Assembly (NCBI GenBank): GCA_937871285.1 | Contig: CALMQS010000013.1 | Coordinates: 61,591 to 125,590 of the forward strand | From: an uncultured Sphingobacteriales bacterium | GTDB taxonomy: Bacteria; Bacteroidota; Bacteroidia; Chitinophagales; Chitinophagaceae | Reading direction: 5' to 3' | Length of the DNA stretch: 64,000 nt | In this document: positions 53,665 through 62,917 of the stretch, piece after piece | Position numbering within the stretch: position 1 is the stretch's first letter | How the letters are laid out: each line of letters begins with the position of its first letter | Position numbers and translations under genes: made by a program | Notes under the pieces: generated by a model | What the model was told of the DNA's origin: nothing | Database searches by the model: none | What the model saw: the letters and a program-made list of their open reading frames with translations, nothing else

Positions 53665-55224
53665 TTAGTTGATTAACTTATCTGGCCATAGAACCTTTTT
53701 ATTTGTTTCACGATATGTAGGCATCTGAGCATTCCATTTTTTTAATTTTTTCGTTAATACCTGCGCTAAATGTTTTGTTTTTTGACGGTATTGTTCTGAC
53801 AAGTCATATAATTCTCCAAGATCGTTTTTTAAATTAAAAAGTTCGAGCTTTTGTTCTTTCATTAAATAAACCAATTTCCAGTCTCCTTGTCGTATCGCAC
53901 TGACATAACTAATGGCGGGGCCTGGCTGCATTATGAATTTATTGGGAAAATGCCACACTATAGCCCGGGTAGTATCATTGTATGCAGGGTTTCTTAAAAC
54001 AGGTACAAAACTTTTCCCGGCAATTTCCTGAAGCGTACTATAGCTTTTTATCTCAGCCATTTCTAAGATGCTCGGAAAGAAATCTTCTATAATCAGATAT
54101 TGTTCAGATTTGCTACCTGGCTTCACTACGCCGGGCCATTTTACTAACATTGGCACACGAATGCCACCTTCGTAGATCGATCCTTTACCGGCGCGAAGTG
54201 GTAGATTATGTATATATGCATTACCTCCTCGTGGCGGCACAAATGTAAGTCCCCCATTATCGGACATGAAAATGATGATTGTGTTTTTTTCCAAATTATG
54301 GTATTCTAAATAATCCATAATGTCACCTAAACTTTTATCCATGCCTTCTATCATACTGGCATACTCCGCTTCGGATTTCGAAATACCCATATTTGAATAT
54401 TTCCGATAGAATCTTTCATCTGCGGTTAATGGTGCATGAACCGCGTAATGAGCCATGTGAAGAAAAAATGGTTGATTCTTACTTACAGGCTCATTCAATG
54501 ATTTGATAGCTTCGCGGGTAAGCGCTTCCGTTAAAAAAACGGGAGTACCGTGATACTCCTCCAAATCTGGGACTGAATGAGGGCTGGTGCGCCCCTCCAA
54601 CTTACCAAAATTCTCTTCGCCCAAATAACTTTGTGGATGGCCTGCAGCGTGTCCTCCTTTATTAACGACAAACCCGAGATTATGGGGATTTGATCCAGAT
54701 GTACCTGTTGATCCCCAGTGAGCTTTACCAATGTGAATGGTATAATACCTCTCTTGTTTGAGTAATTGAGGTAGCGGAGTTGCATAAGCCGTACCTGATA
54801 CTTTCTTATCAGTGCTCAAGCCGTCAAAATTCCAATCAATTGGCAGAAATGTACTATCAATAACATCGGATGTTTGGCCCTTTTGGATAGTTGTCCAACT
54901 CGTAATACGGCTTTGGGCGGCATTCATCCCGGTCATTAAGGCAACTCTTGTGGGTGTACAAACGGAGTTAGCATAGGCATTTGTAAGCTTTATCCCTTCT
55001 CTAGCAAGGCGCTCCATATTAGGGGTGTGGTATAACCTATTGAAAGATGTTACACTATCCCCAAAGGGAACAGACGTATCCTGCCATCCCATATCGTCTA
55101 TCATAAATATGATAATATTAGGAGGTTTGGATACTTTCTGTTGCCCCTTAACCGAAGTAAAAATAAGCATCAGGAAAAGCACAGAAGAACTAATCTTCAG
55201 AATCAAAATTCTAGTATAATACAT
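53665..55224 (-). CDS. Type I sulfatase (arylsulfatase family, S1)
   Basis: The 519-residue exported protein (leader VLFLMLIFTSVKGQ) has IIIFMIDDMGWQDT, whose paired Asp residues (43-44) bind calcium. The sulfatase signature VCTPTRVALMTG has Cys89 for conversion to formylglycine and Arg93. Later FMSDNGGLTF holds the second metal pair, and a C-terminal subdomain ends the protein. It removes sulfate esters from carbohydrates and needs a formylglycine-generating enzyme, not found in this window. Its place among fucosidases suggests a sulfated fucose-containing glycan such as fucoidan or mucin-type chains. Confidence 0.93.
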   Translation of the reverse strand: MYYTRILILKISSSVLFLMLIFTSVKGQQKVSKPPNIIIFMIDDMGWQDTSVPFGDSVTSFNRLYHTPNMERLAREGIKLTNAYANSVCTPTRVALMTGMNAAQSRITSWTTIQKGQTSDVIDSTFLPIDWNFDGLSTDKKVSGTAYATPLPQLLKQERYYTIHIGKAHWGSTGTSGSNPHNLGFVVNKGGHAAGHPQSYLGEENFGKLEGRTSPHSVPDLEEYHGTPVFLTEALTREAIKSLNEPVSKNQPFFLHMAHYAVHAPLTADERFYRKYSNMGISKSEAEYASMIEGMDKSLGDIMDYLEYHNLEKNTIIIFMSDNGGLTFVPPRGGNAYIHNLPLRAGKGSIYEGGIRVPMLVKWPGVVKPGSKSEQYLIIEDFFPSILEMAEIKSYSTLQEIAGKSFVPVLRNPAYNDTTRAIVWHFPNKFIMQPGPAISYVSAIRQGDWKLVYLMKEQKLELFNLKNDLGELYDLSEQYRQKTKHLAQVLTKKLKKWNAQMPTYRETNKKVLWPDKLIN

Positions 55225-55261
55225 GCTATTTTATACTTAAATTATAAATTGATACTCTCTA

Positions 55262-56428
55262 TTATTCGCTATTCATGTTATATGCTAATTCATACTGATG
55301 TAGTGAATCTGTATTATAACCGGGCAGCGAAAAAGGATATTGCAGATATTGTTCATCGGTACTTTTAGGATGCCAGGGTGAATAACTTTGCACTTTTATC
55401 TTATTTTTTGAAGGAATAAATTGAAGTATCCTTAGCCAGCCATCATGACCCTCCCCGCTTAAAAGTTGAATTACCTGATTTCCATTATCACCTCTACTTA
55501 TCATTAAGCCCTTGTGCGTATTGTCATTGGTCACGTGTCCGCTTAAAACCAAAGAAATATTAGCATGTTTCTTAATTAATTTATTCCATATTTCCTCTCC
55601 TGTATTTCCATTTGCGGGTAAGTACCCAAATCCACCCGGATAATCCCTTCTATCATCAGCTAACATATAACTGTGCGTAATAATAATAGCTCTTTTAGAT
55701 GCATATTGCTTTAATATGCTCTCTGCCCAATTCAACATCTCATCTGTCGGTGCTACAGCCAAACTGATAATAATAAACTCTAATCCCCCTTCTTCAAAAA
55801 AATGGAAAGAATTATCATAATCATCTGCCATTCTTCCCCCATACCATTTTTGAGTTTCAAACCGGCTAAAGGGAAAAAAATGATTAAAATTTGTTGTATT
55901 TCTAGAACTATCCGGTATCCATTTAGGGTTACCAGCTACCATATCATGGTTTCCAACAGCTATAACATATGGTACAGCATCATCTAAAATGCTTAAAGCA
56001 TTGTTTGCATTTTCCCATTGGTATATTTCATCATCATCGTTTACAACATCTCCCATATGAAGTAAGAATTTAATATTATCTACTTTTGCACGCTCTTTTA
56101 CCCATCCGGTCATTGCAGTAAAAATTTCTTTCCTGCTCGACTTTCTCCATGTTCGAGAATCTTTCGAATAAATTTGCGTGTCAGGAAAAATGATAACACT
56201 AAAAGGGCAAGGATCACGGTGGTTATTTGTACTACCATTTTCTTTTTCATTGGTTGCTTTATCCAGCCAGGAAAGAAAGTCGAAAGTATTCAATTTGAAG
56301 TCAGAGAATCCACATTTACCGATGAGGGATTCTGGTATATTTCCTCTTTTAATCAGAGGATACTCGACTATACAGACCAATCCAATACCAAGCACTACAT
56401 ATAGCCAAGTATCAATAATTTTTTTCAT
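55262..56428 (-). CDS. Membrane-anchored metallophosphatase
   Basis: The 388-residue protein has an N-terminal membrane helix (TWLYVVLGIGLVCIVEY) and then a calcineurin-like phosphoesterase domain: IIFPDTQIYSKDS, LLHMGDVVNDDDE, VIAVGNHDMVAG, AIIITHSYMLAD and LVLSGHVTNDNTH. The first motif has DTQ where many relatives have DxH, a known variant. It would hydrolyse phosphate or phosphodiester bonds in the periplasm using two metal ions. It stands between susD and the sulfatase gene, so a phosphorylated or otherwise substituted glycan is a possible substrate. Confidence 0.85.
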   Translation of the reverse strand: MKKIIDTWLYVVLGIGLVCIVEYPLIKRGNIPESLIGKCGFSDFKLNTFDFLSWLDKATNEKENGSTNNHRDPCPFSVIIFPDTQIYSKDSRTWRKSSRKEIFTAMTGWVKERAKVDNIKFLLHMGDVVNDDDEIYQWENANNALSILDDAVPYVIAVGNHDMVAGNPKWIPDSSRNTTNFNHFFPFSRFETQKWYGGRMADDYDNSFHFFEEGGLEFIIISLAVAPTDEMLNWAESILKQYASKRAIIITHSYMLADDRRDYPGGFGYLPANGNTGEEIWNKLIKKHANISLVLSGHVTNDNTHKGLMISRGDNGNQVIQLLSGEGHDGWLRILQFIPSKNKIKVQSYSPWHPKSTDEQYLQYPFSLPGYNTDSLHQYELAYNMNSE

Positions 56429-56634
56429 GATAATTCTTTTTTAGGAATTGTATTTTTTTCATGGATCTTTTGGAAGAAGTAAGATGATTAATTTTGCCTA
56501 AGCCCATTTATTATATAATAATAACCCTATTTCCAATTAGCATCAATTTCTCATTTTTAGTGCATTTACCTACGATGAGAAAAATTCAAAGCTTTGCGCT
56601 AATTCCTATTCAGCAGATGCAGACAGGGAGAGGT

Positions 56635-56676
56635 CACTTCGTCCAAATGACCAAAGGTCGTTCTTCGGACGAAGTG
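56635..56676. terminator. Nested hairpin between susD and metallophosphatase gene
   Basis: Ten-base arms CACTTCGTCC and GGACGAAGTG enclose a second hairpin GACC-AAA-GGTC. No T run follows on the minus strand, so it is more likely an mRNA stability or processing element than a simple terminator. The remainder of the gap 56429-56755 is AT-rich without a visible gene. Confidence 0.5.
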
Positions 56677-56755
56677 AGGACTAACCAACTATGAAACAAA
56701 AACCTGAAAGAAATGTTGGGTGCATTCCATTTTAATTAATATTAACTTACGTATA

Positions 56756-58258
56756 TTAATACCCATCATTCTGTTTCAACTCAGGATTATTATCCAACTC
56801 TGCCTGGGGAAAAGGAAACAAGTAATGTTTCTGCTCAAATACCAGATTTACTCCACCCGGATTTTTGATAGTTGGAAGTTTCGTATGTGCAATTTTCCAT
56901 CTTTTGATGTCAAAATAACGCAGTCCTTCCAAAGCGAGTTCTACGCGACGTTCATGTCTTATAAAATCACGAAGTGATTCTTTTGTGCTATACTTTACCC
57001 TGTCAACAGGAGGCATATTTACTCCAGGTCTGGAACGGATTTCATCGAGCGCATCATATATACTTGCCTCCGGGCCGCTGGCTTCATTCTTTGCTTCGGC
57101 ATACATCAGCAAAACATCTGCATACCTTATCCAAACCATGTCCTGATCGGAATCTGTTTTAGCATAACTAAAAGGAGCATGTGAAAAATCAGCATATTTT
57201 CTCATTACATATCCTGTTAGTCCGGGAAGGGAGGGTTGTGGCCAACTCTCTTCGGCTTCTCGACGCATATTCAATATTAATCGTGGGTCGCGACTGGCAA
57301 ATGGCGTCACCGGATCATATAGTGGAGATTCTGATATAGGCAATCCATCAACACATTCAAATTCATCAACCAGATCCTGATAGGGATTGATGGCACTATA
57401 CCAACCGATCTTGACATCCATGCTTTCTGTAAATTCCGTAGGATTGGTAGGGCTAAGGTATTGTGTAGAGAATATAATTTCTGGATTGCCGCCCTGGGTA
57501 GCCGTTAAAAATATTCCTAGGTAATCATCAGCTATAGCAAATTTGCCGGACTGCATAGTCTGGAGTGCGTACGAAGCTGCTTCCTGCCATTTCTGCTCAT
57601 ATAGGAGTACTCTTGCTTTAAAAGCAGTGGCACTGCCTTTAACTGCATGTCCAGCATAGACTGCGTCAGGTAGCGAATTGATTGCCACATCAAGGTCTTC
57701 ATGAATATAAGCAAGCACCTCAGATTTAGGGCTTTTCTCGATTTTAGCAGCTTCTGCGCTTTCTGGTCTTTCCCTGTACAGTATAACATCTCCAAAAAAG
57801 TCTACAAGGTCAAAATACATCAACGCTCTCAAAAATCTGACCTCTCCTTTATAGACTGTTTTCTTTGCCTCATCAATAGGAACGTTATCAATATTGGCAA
57901 GAAAGTAATTACAGTTTGCTATTCCCCTGTAGGGAGTATTATAAGCCATGGTTACCGCCCCTCCTGAAGTAGGACTTGTAACACCCAAAATCATCTGTTG
58001 CATATTAAAATAAGGCGACTTTGCATATGCATTATCAGAAAGACAGTCCAGCCATATCCTCCTATAGCTTAGGAAGTCTGATTGAAGCTGCCTATAGCAG
58101 CCTGCAAGTGCCATTTTTACATCGTCTTCCGTCTGCCAGAAATTGCCGCTTGCAATCTGGTCAAGCGGATGTCGATCCAGCAGGTTATCACTGCATGACA
58201 ATGAGGATAGCATAATCGCAGTCAAACCGGCTACCCTTAATTTTCTGAAAACTCTCAT
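56756..58258 (-). CDS. SusD/RagB family glycan-binding lipoprotein
   Basis: The 500-residue lipoprotein (TAIMLSSLSC leader) has LLDRHPLDQIASGNFW, the TPR-like GEVRFLRALMYFDLVDFFGD and the C-terminal IRHERRVELALEGLRYFDIKRW. It pairs with the SusC immediately upstream (21-base gap). It is a paralogue of the SusD at 32609, which suggests that the two loci arose from duplication of one SusC/D module. Confidence 0.96.
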   Translation of the reverse strand: MRVFRKLRVAGLTAIMLSSLSCSDNLLDRHPLDQIASGNFWQTEDDVKMALAGCYRQLQSDFLSYRRIWLDCLSDNAYAKSPYFNMQQMILGVTSPTSGGAVTMAYNTPYRGIANCNYFLANIDNVPIDEAKKTVYKGEVRFLRALMYFDLVDFFGDVILYRERPESAEAAKIEKSPKSEVLAYIHEDLDVAINSLPDAVYAGHAVKGSATAFKARVLLYEQKWQEAASYALQTMQSGKFAIADDYLGIFLTATQGGNPEIIFSTQYLSPTNPTEFTESMDVKIGWYSAINPYQDLVDEFECVDGLPISESPLYDPVTPFASRDPRLILNMRREAEESWPQPSLPGLTGYVMRKYADFSHAPFSYAKTDSDQDMVWIRYADVLLMYAEAKNEASGPEASIYDALDEIRSRPGVNMPPVDRVKYSTKESLRDFIRHERRVELALEGLRYFDIKRWKIAHTKLPTIKNPGGVNLVFEQKHYLFPFPQAELDNNPELKQNDGY

Positions 58259-58279
58259 GGATTTGATATTTTTAGTGTT

Positions 58280-61200
58280 CTATAATTTAACATCGATTCC
58301 GAAATTCAATATTCTTACCTGGGGGAACTGTGCGTACCGGCCCCACCCGCTGATCGTGCTGCCCGTTCTGGATAGTGTTTCCGGGTCTGCTCCTTCGAAC
58401 TTTGTAAAGGTGAGCAGGTTATCTCCGGAGACATATACCGTTAGTCCCTTAGACCATATCTTATCTGCTACGCTTTTGGGCAGCGCATAAGAAAGATTTA
58501 CATTTTTCAAACGCAGGTAAGAGGCATCCTGTAAATAATAGGTGGATGGATATGCAGAAACACCGCCATAAGTCCAGGATTCATAGATTGCGGGAACCGT
58601 ATTGCTCGGGTTGGTTGGGCTCCAGGCATCCCGGAATTTTGCTGTTGGCGGCGTACCCTGAATAAAAGGATCAATGCCCCATCCGTTCAATGGCATTTTG
58701 TTACCCTGTGTGCCCTGGAAAAAAGCAGAGAGTGCAAAACCTTTCCATGCAGCGGTGAAGCCGAAGGAATAGGTGAAGTCTGGAAAAATACCTTTTACTG
58801 TTTTCCTGTCTTCTGCATTCACAACATCATCGCCATTCTGGTCCTTAATTTTAAGATCGCCTGGTCTTGGTGGAAAAAAAGGCTGATCAGGAGATTTATC
58901 AATATCATCCTGGCTTTGAAAAATACCTATCCATTCATACATATAATAGGAGCCATACGGCAGTCCTACCTCATTTACCCCTTTGGTAGGTGTGCGTATT
59001 TTAAGTAGTTTATTTTTAAAGGTAGAAAAGAGGAAATATGCACTATAGCTAAAGTCTCCAACCTGGTTGGCATGCCGGAGTTGTGCTTCCCATCCGATAT
59101 TCTGCAGTTTTCCATCGTTGGTAACCGGACCACTTAATCCAAGGCTTCCGGGCACCGGTTGTGTAGTAAGAATATCGTATGTATTCTTTTTAAACCAGTC
59201 GAATGTAACCCCGAACAGTCCTTTATAGATATCAAGATCAACACCAAAGTTCAATACCCGTGTTGATTCCCATTTAATATTCTTATCTGTTAAACGGGTA
59301 ATTATGGTAGAAGCCTGTAATGTAGATCCATAAGGATATTCAGAAAGGTTCAGGATATCCTGGTAAGGATACAAACCTATTTCCTGGTTACCCAGTGTTC
59401 CTAATGAAGCCCTCAGTTTCAGATCATCTATCCAGCTTACATTGTTCTGAATAAAATTTTCTTTTGATATTCTCCATCCCGCAGATAGGGAAGGAAAAGC
59501 ACCCCATCGGTTATCTTCGGCTATACGTGAACTTCCATCATAACGGATATTGGCCTCCAGCAGGTATTTGCCCATATAATCATAATTCACACGGCCAAAA
59601 TAAGAACGCAGTGCCCATTCTGTTGATGTACCTGAAAGACTTTGACCTACAGGAGATCCTGCATTGATTTCCGCCAATCCGGGTGTTGGAAAACTAAGCC
59701 GGGCACCTTGCAGGAACTGTGTTTTAAATGACTGCTGCTCATAGCCCCCCAATACTTTAAGGGTATGATATTTACCAAAGGTTTTATCGTAGGTAAGGGT
59801 TGAATAAAGTGATGGAAGCAAATTCTGGGAGTACCTGTCGGTAACACCTCCGCTTTTTCCTCCATCATCCACGTAGGCAAAATCATCTGCTCCGGGACGC
59901 TTGAAAAATTCATATTGCGGTACGACCTGCTGATGGCTCTTGTAGGTTTCGCCATTGTAGTTGAAGCCGCCCTTTACCTGCCAAACAAGACCTTTTAACA
60001 GTTGTACGTCCATATAGGCCTGAGCGTTGATAGCGTGGGAGCTGGTATGTTGATAATTGCCGGGATGGAGGTCGGTTTCGGGGCTTCTGTTATGTCCTGC
60101 CTGAGGATACGCGTAGCGTGTGATCCTTCCGCTTCCATCCGGTAGAAAGGGTGTATAGTTGGGTGCTCCCTTGTACACCAGCAAAACCACATCACTGTTT
60201 ACGCTTCTTGGCTCCGCTATTCTTTTCTTAGTCATGTTGACGATCGTTCCGACCCTGATTCGTTTATTGAGCTGGGAGTTCAGGTTGAGGATGGCGTTAT
60301 ACCGCTTGTAGTTGAAGGAGGGCAATACGCCGTCCTGGTCAAGATACCCCAAAGAAATGCTGTACCTCGTACGATCGCTACCTCCCGAGAAGCGGAGGTT
60401 GTGGTTTACGACGGCTGCCGGGTTAAAATAATGATCCGTCCAGTTAAAGTTAGGGTATTGGGCCGGGTCGCTAGGGTTTCTATAGGCATCGATCTGATCC
60501 TGTGTAAACAGGGCGGGCTGTCCAACCCTTTCTTTCGCAGCATTGTACATGGTCATGTACTCCCCGGAGTCGTAAATAAAATCGGGAAGCCTGGTTGCTG
60601 AATGCGAACCCACATCCAAACGATATTCTAGGAGAGGCGTTCCTTTTTTTCCTCCTTTAGTAGTTACGAGTATCACACCATTAGCAGCCCTTGAACCATA
60701 AATAGCTGCCGATGCCGCATCCTTAAGTACCGAAACACTTTCAATATCATTGGGATTAAGATTGGTGATGGAACCAACAATACCGTCTACAAGTATCAAT
60801 GGACTGGAAGATGCTCCAAAAGAACCCAAGCCTCTTATCTGAAATTGGGGATCATCCCGTCCGGGTGATGCCGTTGGTTGGATTACGTGCAACCCTGTAA
60901 TCCTTCCCTGAAGCAGGTTTGCAGCATTGGTGGCAGGACGTTCCAACAAAGTTTTGGATCCTACCGTAGCAACAGAACCCGTAAGGTTGATCTTCTTTTG
61001 TGTACCATAACCCACCACTACAACATCGGAAAGCGTATTATCCTCAACCTTTAGTGCAATCCTAATGGGGCTGTTATCCCTTATGTTTACCTCCTGGGAT
61101 TGCATACCGATATAGGAAAAAATAAGCGTAGCTGCACCGTCCGGTACACTTATGGAAAAAGAACCATCCTGCGCGGTAGTGACAATAGTATTACTGCCTT

Positions 61201-61492
61201 TCAATTGTACGGTTACGCCGCCCAGGACTTCACCTCCATCATTAGTAACTATACCTTTAACCACTCTGTCCTGAAAGGTTGTTCTTTCATTAAATAATTT
61301 TGATGCTGTATTATCACCGTAAAAAAATGGGGCGGCTTTAAGCGGTAATGATAATAAAGATGGCAATGCAATAAAAACTATTGCAAATAAGACTTTAGAT
61401 TCCCGGGCAACACCCCAAACAAGTCTGCCCATCATTCCTGTGCATAACCGGCAGGTTTGTTTAACGGGCAGGGAAATATGTAACTTTTCCAT
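58280..61492 (-). CDS. SusC/RagA TonB-dependent outer membrane transporter
   Basis: The 1070-residue protein has a carboxypeptidase-D-like domain (VKGIVTNDGGEVLGGVTVQL). The plug contains LSDVVVVGYGTQKKINLTGSVA and LKDAASAAIYGSRAANGVI, and the TonB-type barrel ends in LNFGIDVKL. The N-terminal leader is longer than usual (VLFAIVFIALPSLLSLPLKA at about 34-53). There is no STN domain. It is paralogous to the SusC at 34129 and heads the minus-strand run that contains the sulfatase and GH29 enzymes. Confidence 0.96.
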   Translation of the reverse strand: MEKLHISLPVKQTCRLCTGMMGRLVWGVARESKVLFAIVFIALPSLLSLPLKAAPFFYGDNTASKLFNERTTFQDRVVKGIVTNDGGEVLGGVTVQLKGSNTIVTTAQDGSFSISVPDGAATLIFSYIGMQSQEVNIRDNSPIRIALKVEDNTLSDVVVVGYGTQKKINLTGSVATVGSKTLLERPATNAANLLQGRITGLHVIQPTASPGRDDPQFQIRGLGSFGASSSPLILVDGIVGSITNLNPNDIESVSVLKDAASAAIYGSRAANGVILVTTKGGKKGTPLLEYRLDVGSHSATRLPDFIYDSGEYMTMYNAAKERVGQPALFTQDQIDAYRNPSDPAQYPNFNWTDHYFNPAAVVNHNLRFSGGSDRTRYSISLGYLDQDGVLPSFNYKRYNAILNLNSQLNKRIRVGTIVNMTKKRIAEPRSVNSDVVLLVYKGAPNYTPFLPDGSGRITRYAYPQAGHNRSPETDLHPGNYQHTSSHAINAQAYMDVQLLKGLVWQVKGGFNYNGETYKSHQQVVPQYEFFKRPGADDFAYVDDGGKSGGVTDRYSQNLLPSLYSTLTYDKTFGKYHTLKVLGGYEQQSFKTQFLQGARLSFPTPGLAEINAGSPVGQSLSGTSTEWALRSYFGRVNYDYMGKYLLEANIRYDGSSRIAEDNRWGAFPSLSAGWRISKENFIQNNVSWIDDLKLRASLGTLGNQEIGLYPYQDILNLSEYPYGSTLQASTIITRLTDKNIKWESTRVLNFGVDLDIYKGLFGVTFDWFKKNTYDILTTQPVPGSLGLSGPVTNDGKLQNIGWEAQLRHANQVGDFSYSAYFLFSTFKNKLLKIRTPTKGVNEVGLPYGSYYMYEWIGIFQSQDDIDKSPDQPFFPPRPGDLKIKDQNGDDVVNAEDRKTVKGIFPDFTYSFGFTAAWKGFALSAFFQGTQGNKMPLNGWGIDPFIQGTPPTAKFRDAWSPTNPSNTVPAIYESWTYGGVSAYPSTYYLQDASYLRLKNVNLSYALPKSVADKIWSKGLTVYVSGDNLLTFTKFEGADPETLSRTGSTISGWGRYAQFPQVRILNFGIDVKL

Positions 61493-62137
61493 ACGCAGTT
61501 AAGTTTTCGTTTATAGTTTATAAAATAGTTACCTCACAGAATATATCCTTATATTCTGACAGATAAAAAAGTCTTAGCTTCCTGGAAAATATTTCATAGT
61601 GCAGCTACAGATATCCTCTCAAACCCTTTGCAATAGAAATAATGACGCTGGTGTAAACTTCATATAAACTGAAGAATGCAAATCGTTGAACAAGCATCTG
61701 CTATTGTATAATACCGCGGTATAACAGGAAGTAAAGTTGCTAAACTTAACAATAGGCATCAATAGAATATCTGCTTATATTACTGGATTATTCAATTATT
61801 TACAAAAGAAGGAAAGCGATCCCTGCATATATAATAAAAAGTCTCTGCATTACCTGACAAAGCCTCAACCATCATCGCAAAAACAGCATTAAAAAATACT
61901 TCATCTAAAGGGTAGATGTAAAAGCGCCAAATGATTTATCAAAGGGGAAAAAATGCATCAGTAAAAAGGCATCTGGTCCGCCGGTATTTAACAACTGGCC
62001 ACCATCAAGACAGGTAAAAACCTGGACTGTTCCGGACAATCATCTGTGAAAAATAAAGGCAGCAACAACGGTTTTAAAATTCAAATATTAGGAGTAAAAT
62101 TATCTACTGCAAAACCTATAGCAATAGATTCGAAACG
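61493..62137. other. Gene-free upstream region of the third susC
   Basis: This 645-base AT-rich gap holds no convincing gene. It probably contains the susC promoter, but I found no exact TAnnTTTG element on the minus strand. The clearest feature is a perfect 12-base palindrome, ATACCGCGGTAT, at 61711-61722, about 220 bases upstream of the SusC start. Confidence 0.5.
61711..61722. promoter_or_regulatory. Perfect palindrome ATACCGCGGTAT upstream of susC
   Basis: A 12-base perfect palindrome in AT-rich DNA. Its core CCGCGG recurs in the susC leader at 8532 and 8553. It could be an operator, but the binding protein is unknown. Confidence 0.25.
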
Positions 62138-62770
62138 CTATGATAACATCAACACATAAACTTCCCCGGGACCATGTACGCCCACTACCAATGTTTTTTC
62201 AATATCTCCGGTACGGCTCGGTCCGGAAGCAAATACAAGTGAGGAAGGTAAATGACCGGCCCCGTTTAACATAACAGATTCAATACTTTCCCTTAAATCA
62301 AAAACCAGTTGGCGGGCAAAAGCAATTACAATATGGACGGGTGCATATACGGGTAAAGCCCTTCCTGAAGACTGGTCGGAGCCCAACAGGATTGTTCCGG
62401 TACTGGCTACCAGGTGCATACAATCTGTGATAGCTGCATCAACATTTTGTAAAGTACCAGAGCGAATAAAGGGCCCGTTTGCATCTCCCAGAAGCCGGTT
62501 CAACGCACTATCTTTACAGCAAATATGCGTCCATCTATTTTCTATTATTAATTCACGTAATTTATTACTAAGCTCAGCGGGAGTGCCGAATAAAAAAAAT
62601 TTTCCCAGCAAACCTGTAAATTTTCTCTCGAATAATTCAATCAATGACTCCTGCCCAGGTCTAATGAAAGGTTCAGCTATATCTGCACCAGGATAGGGCA
62701 CGGAAGTGGGATTTGATAAAGCCTGACTAATTTTACTTAGAATATTGGTTCTTGCTGTTGAATCCTCCAT
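62138..62770 (-). CDS. lutC: LutC-type LUD-domain protein
   Basis: The 210-residue protein starts MEDSTARTNILSKI and has one LUD domain: AAITDCMHLVASTGTILLGSDQSSGRA, YAPVHIVIAFARQLVFD and the terminal LVFASGPSRTGDIEKTLVVG with the GPSRTADIE-like signature (here TGDIE). It completes the LutABC L-lactate oxidation set with the genes at 43963-46126, from which it is separated by the whole SusC/D-GH29 block. It has 147 bases in front of it, after the AraC regulator stop. Confidence 0.9.
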   Translation of the reverse strand: MEDSTARTNILSKISQALSNPTSVPYPGADIAEPFIRPGQESLIELFERKFTGLLGKFFLFGTPAELSNKLRELIIENRWTHICCKDSALNRLLGDANGPFIRSGTLQNVDAAITDCMHLVASTGTILLGSDQSSGRALPVYAPVHIVIAFARQLVFDLRESIESVMLNGAGHLPSSLVFASGPSRTGDIEKTLVVGVHGPGEVYVLMLS

Positions 62771-62917
62771 AACAATAAGCCGTTGTGGCTTAAAAGTCTG
62801 CTTTTATTAATCTTTAAAAAATAGAATATTCGCCTTAAATACTGGATAATTCTATTATTGCCCGGCAGAATTCCCCTGTCCCCCTCCTATCGAATGTCGA
62901 TTGATGAACAAAGCAAA

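Noticed and set aside
61905..62035. Short minus-strand open frame (about 43 codons) upstream of the third susC
   Set aside because: It has only a TTG start right after a stop, no recognisable motif and composition close to the surrounding AT-rich DNA.
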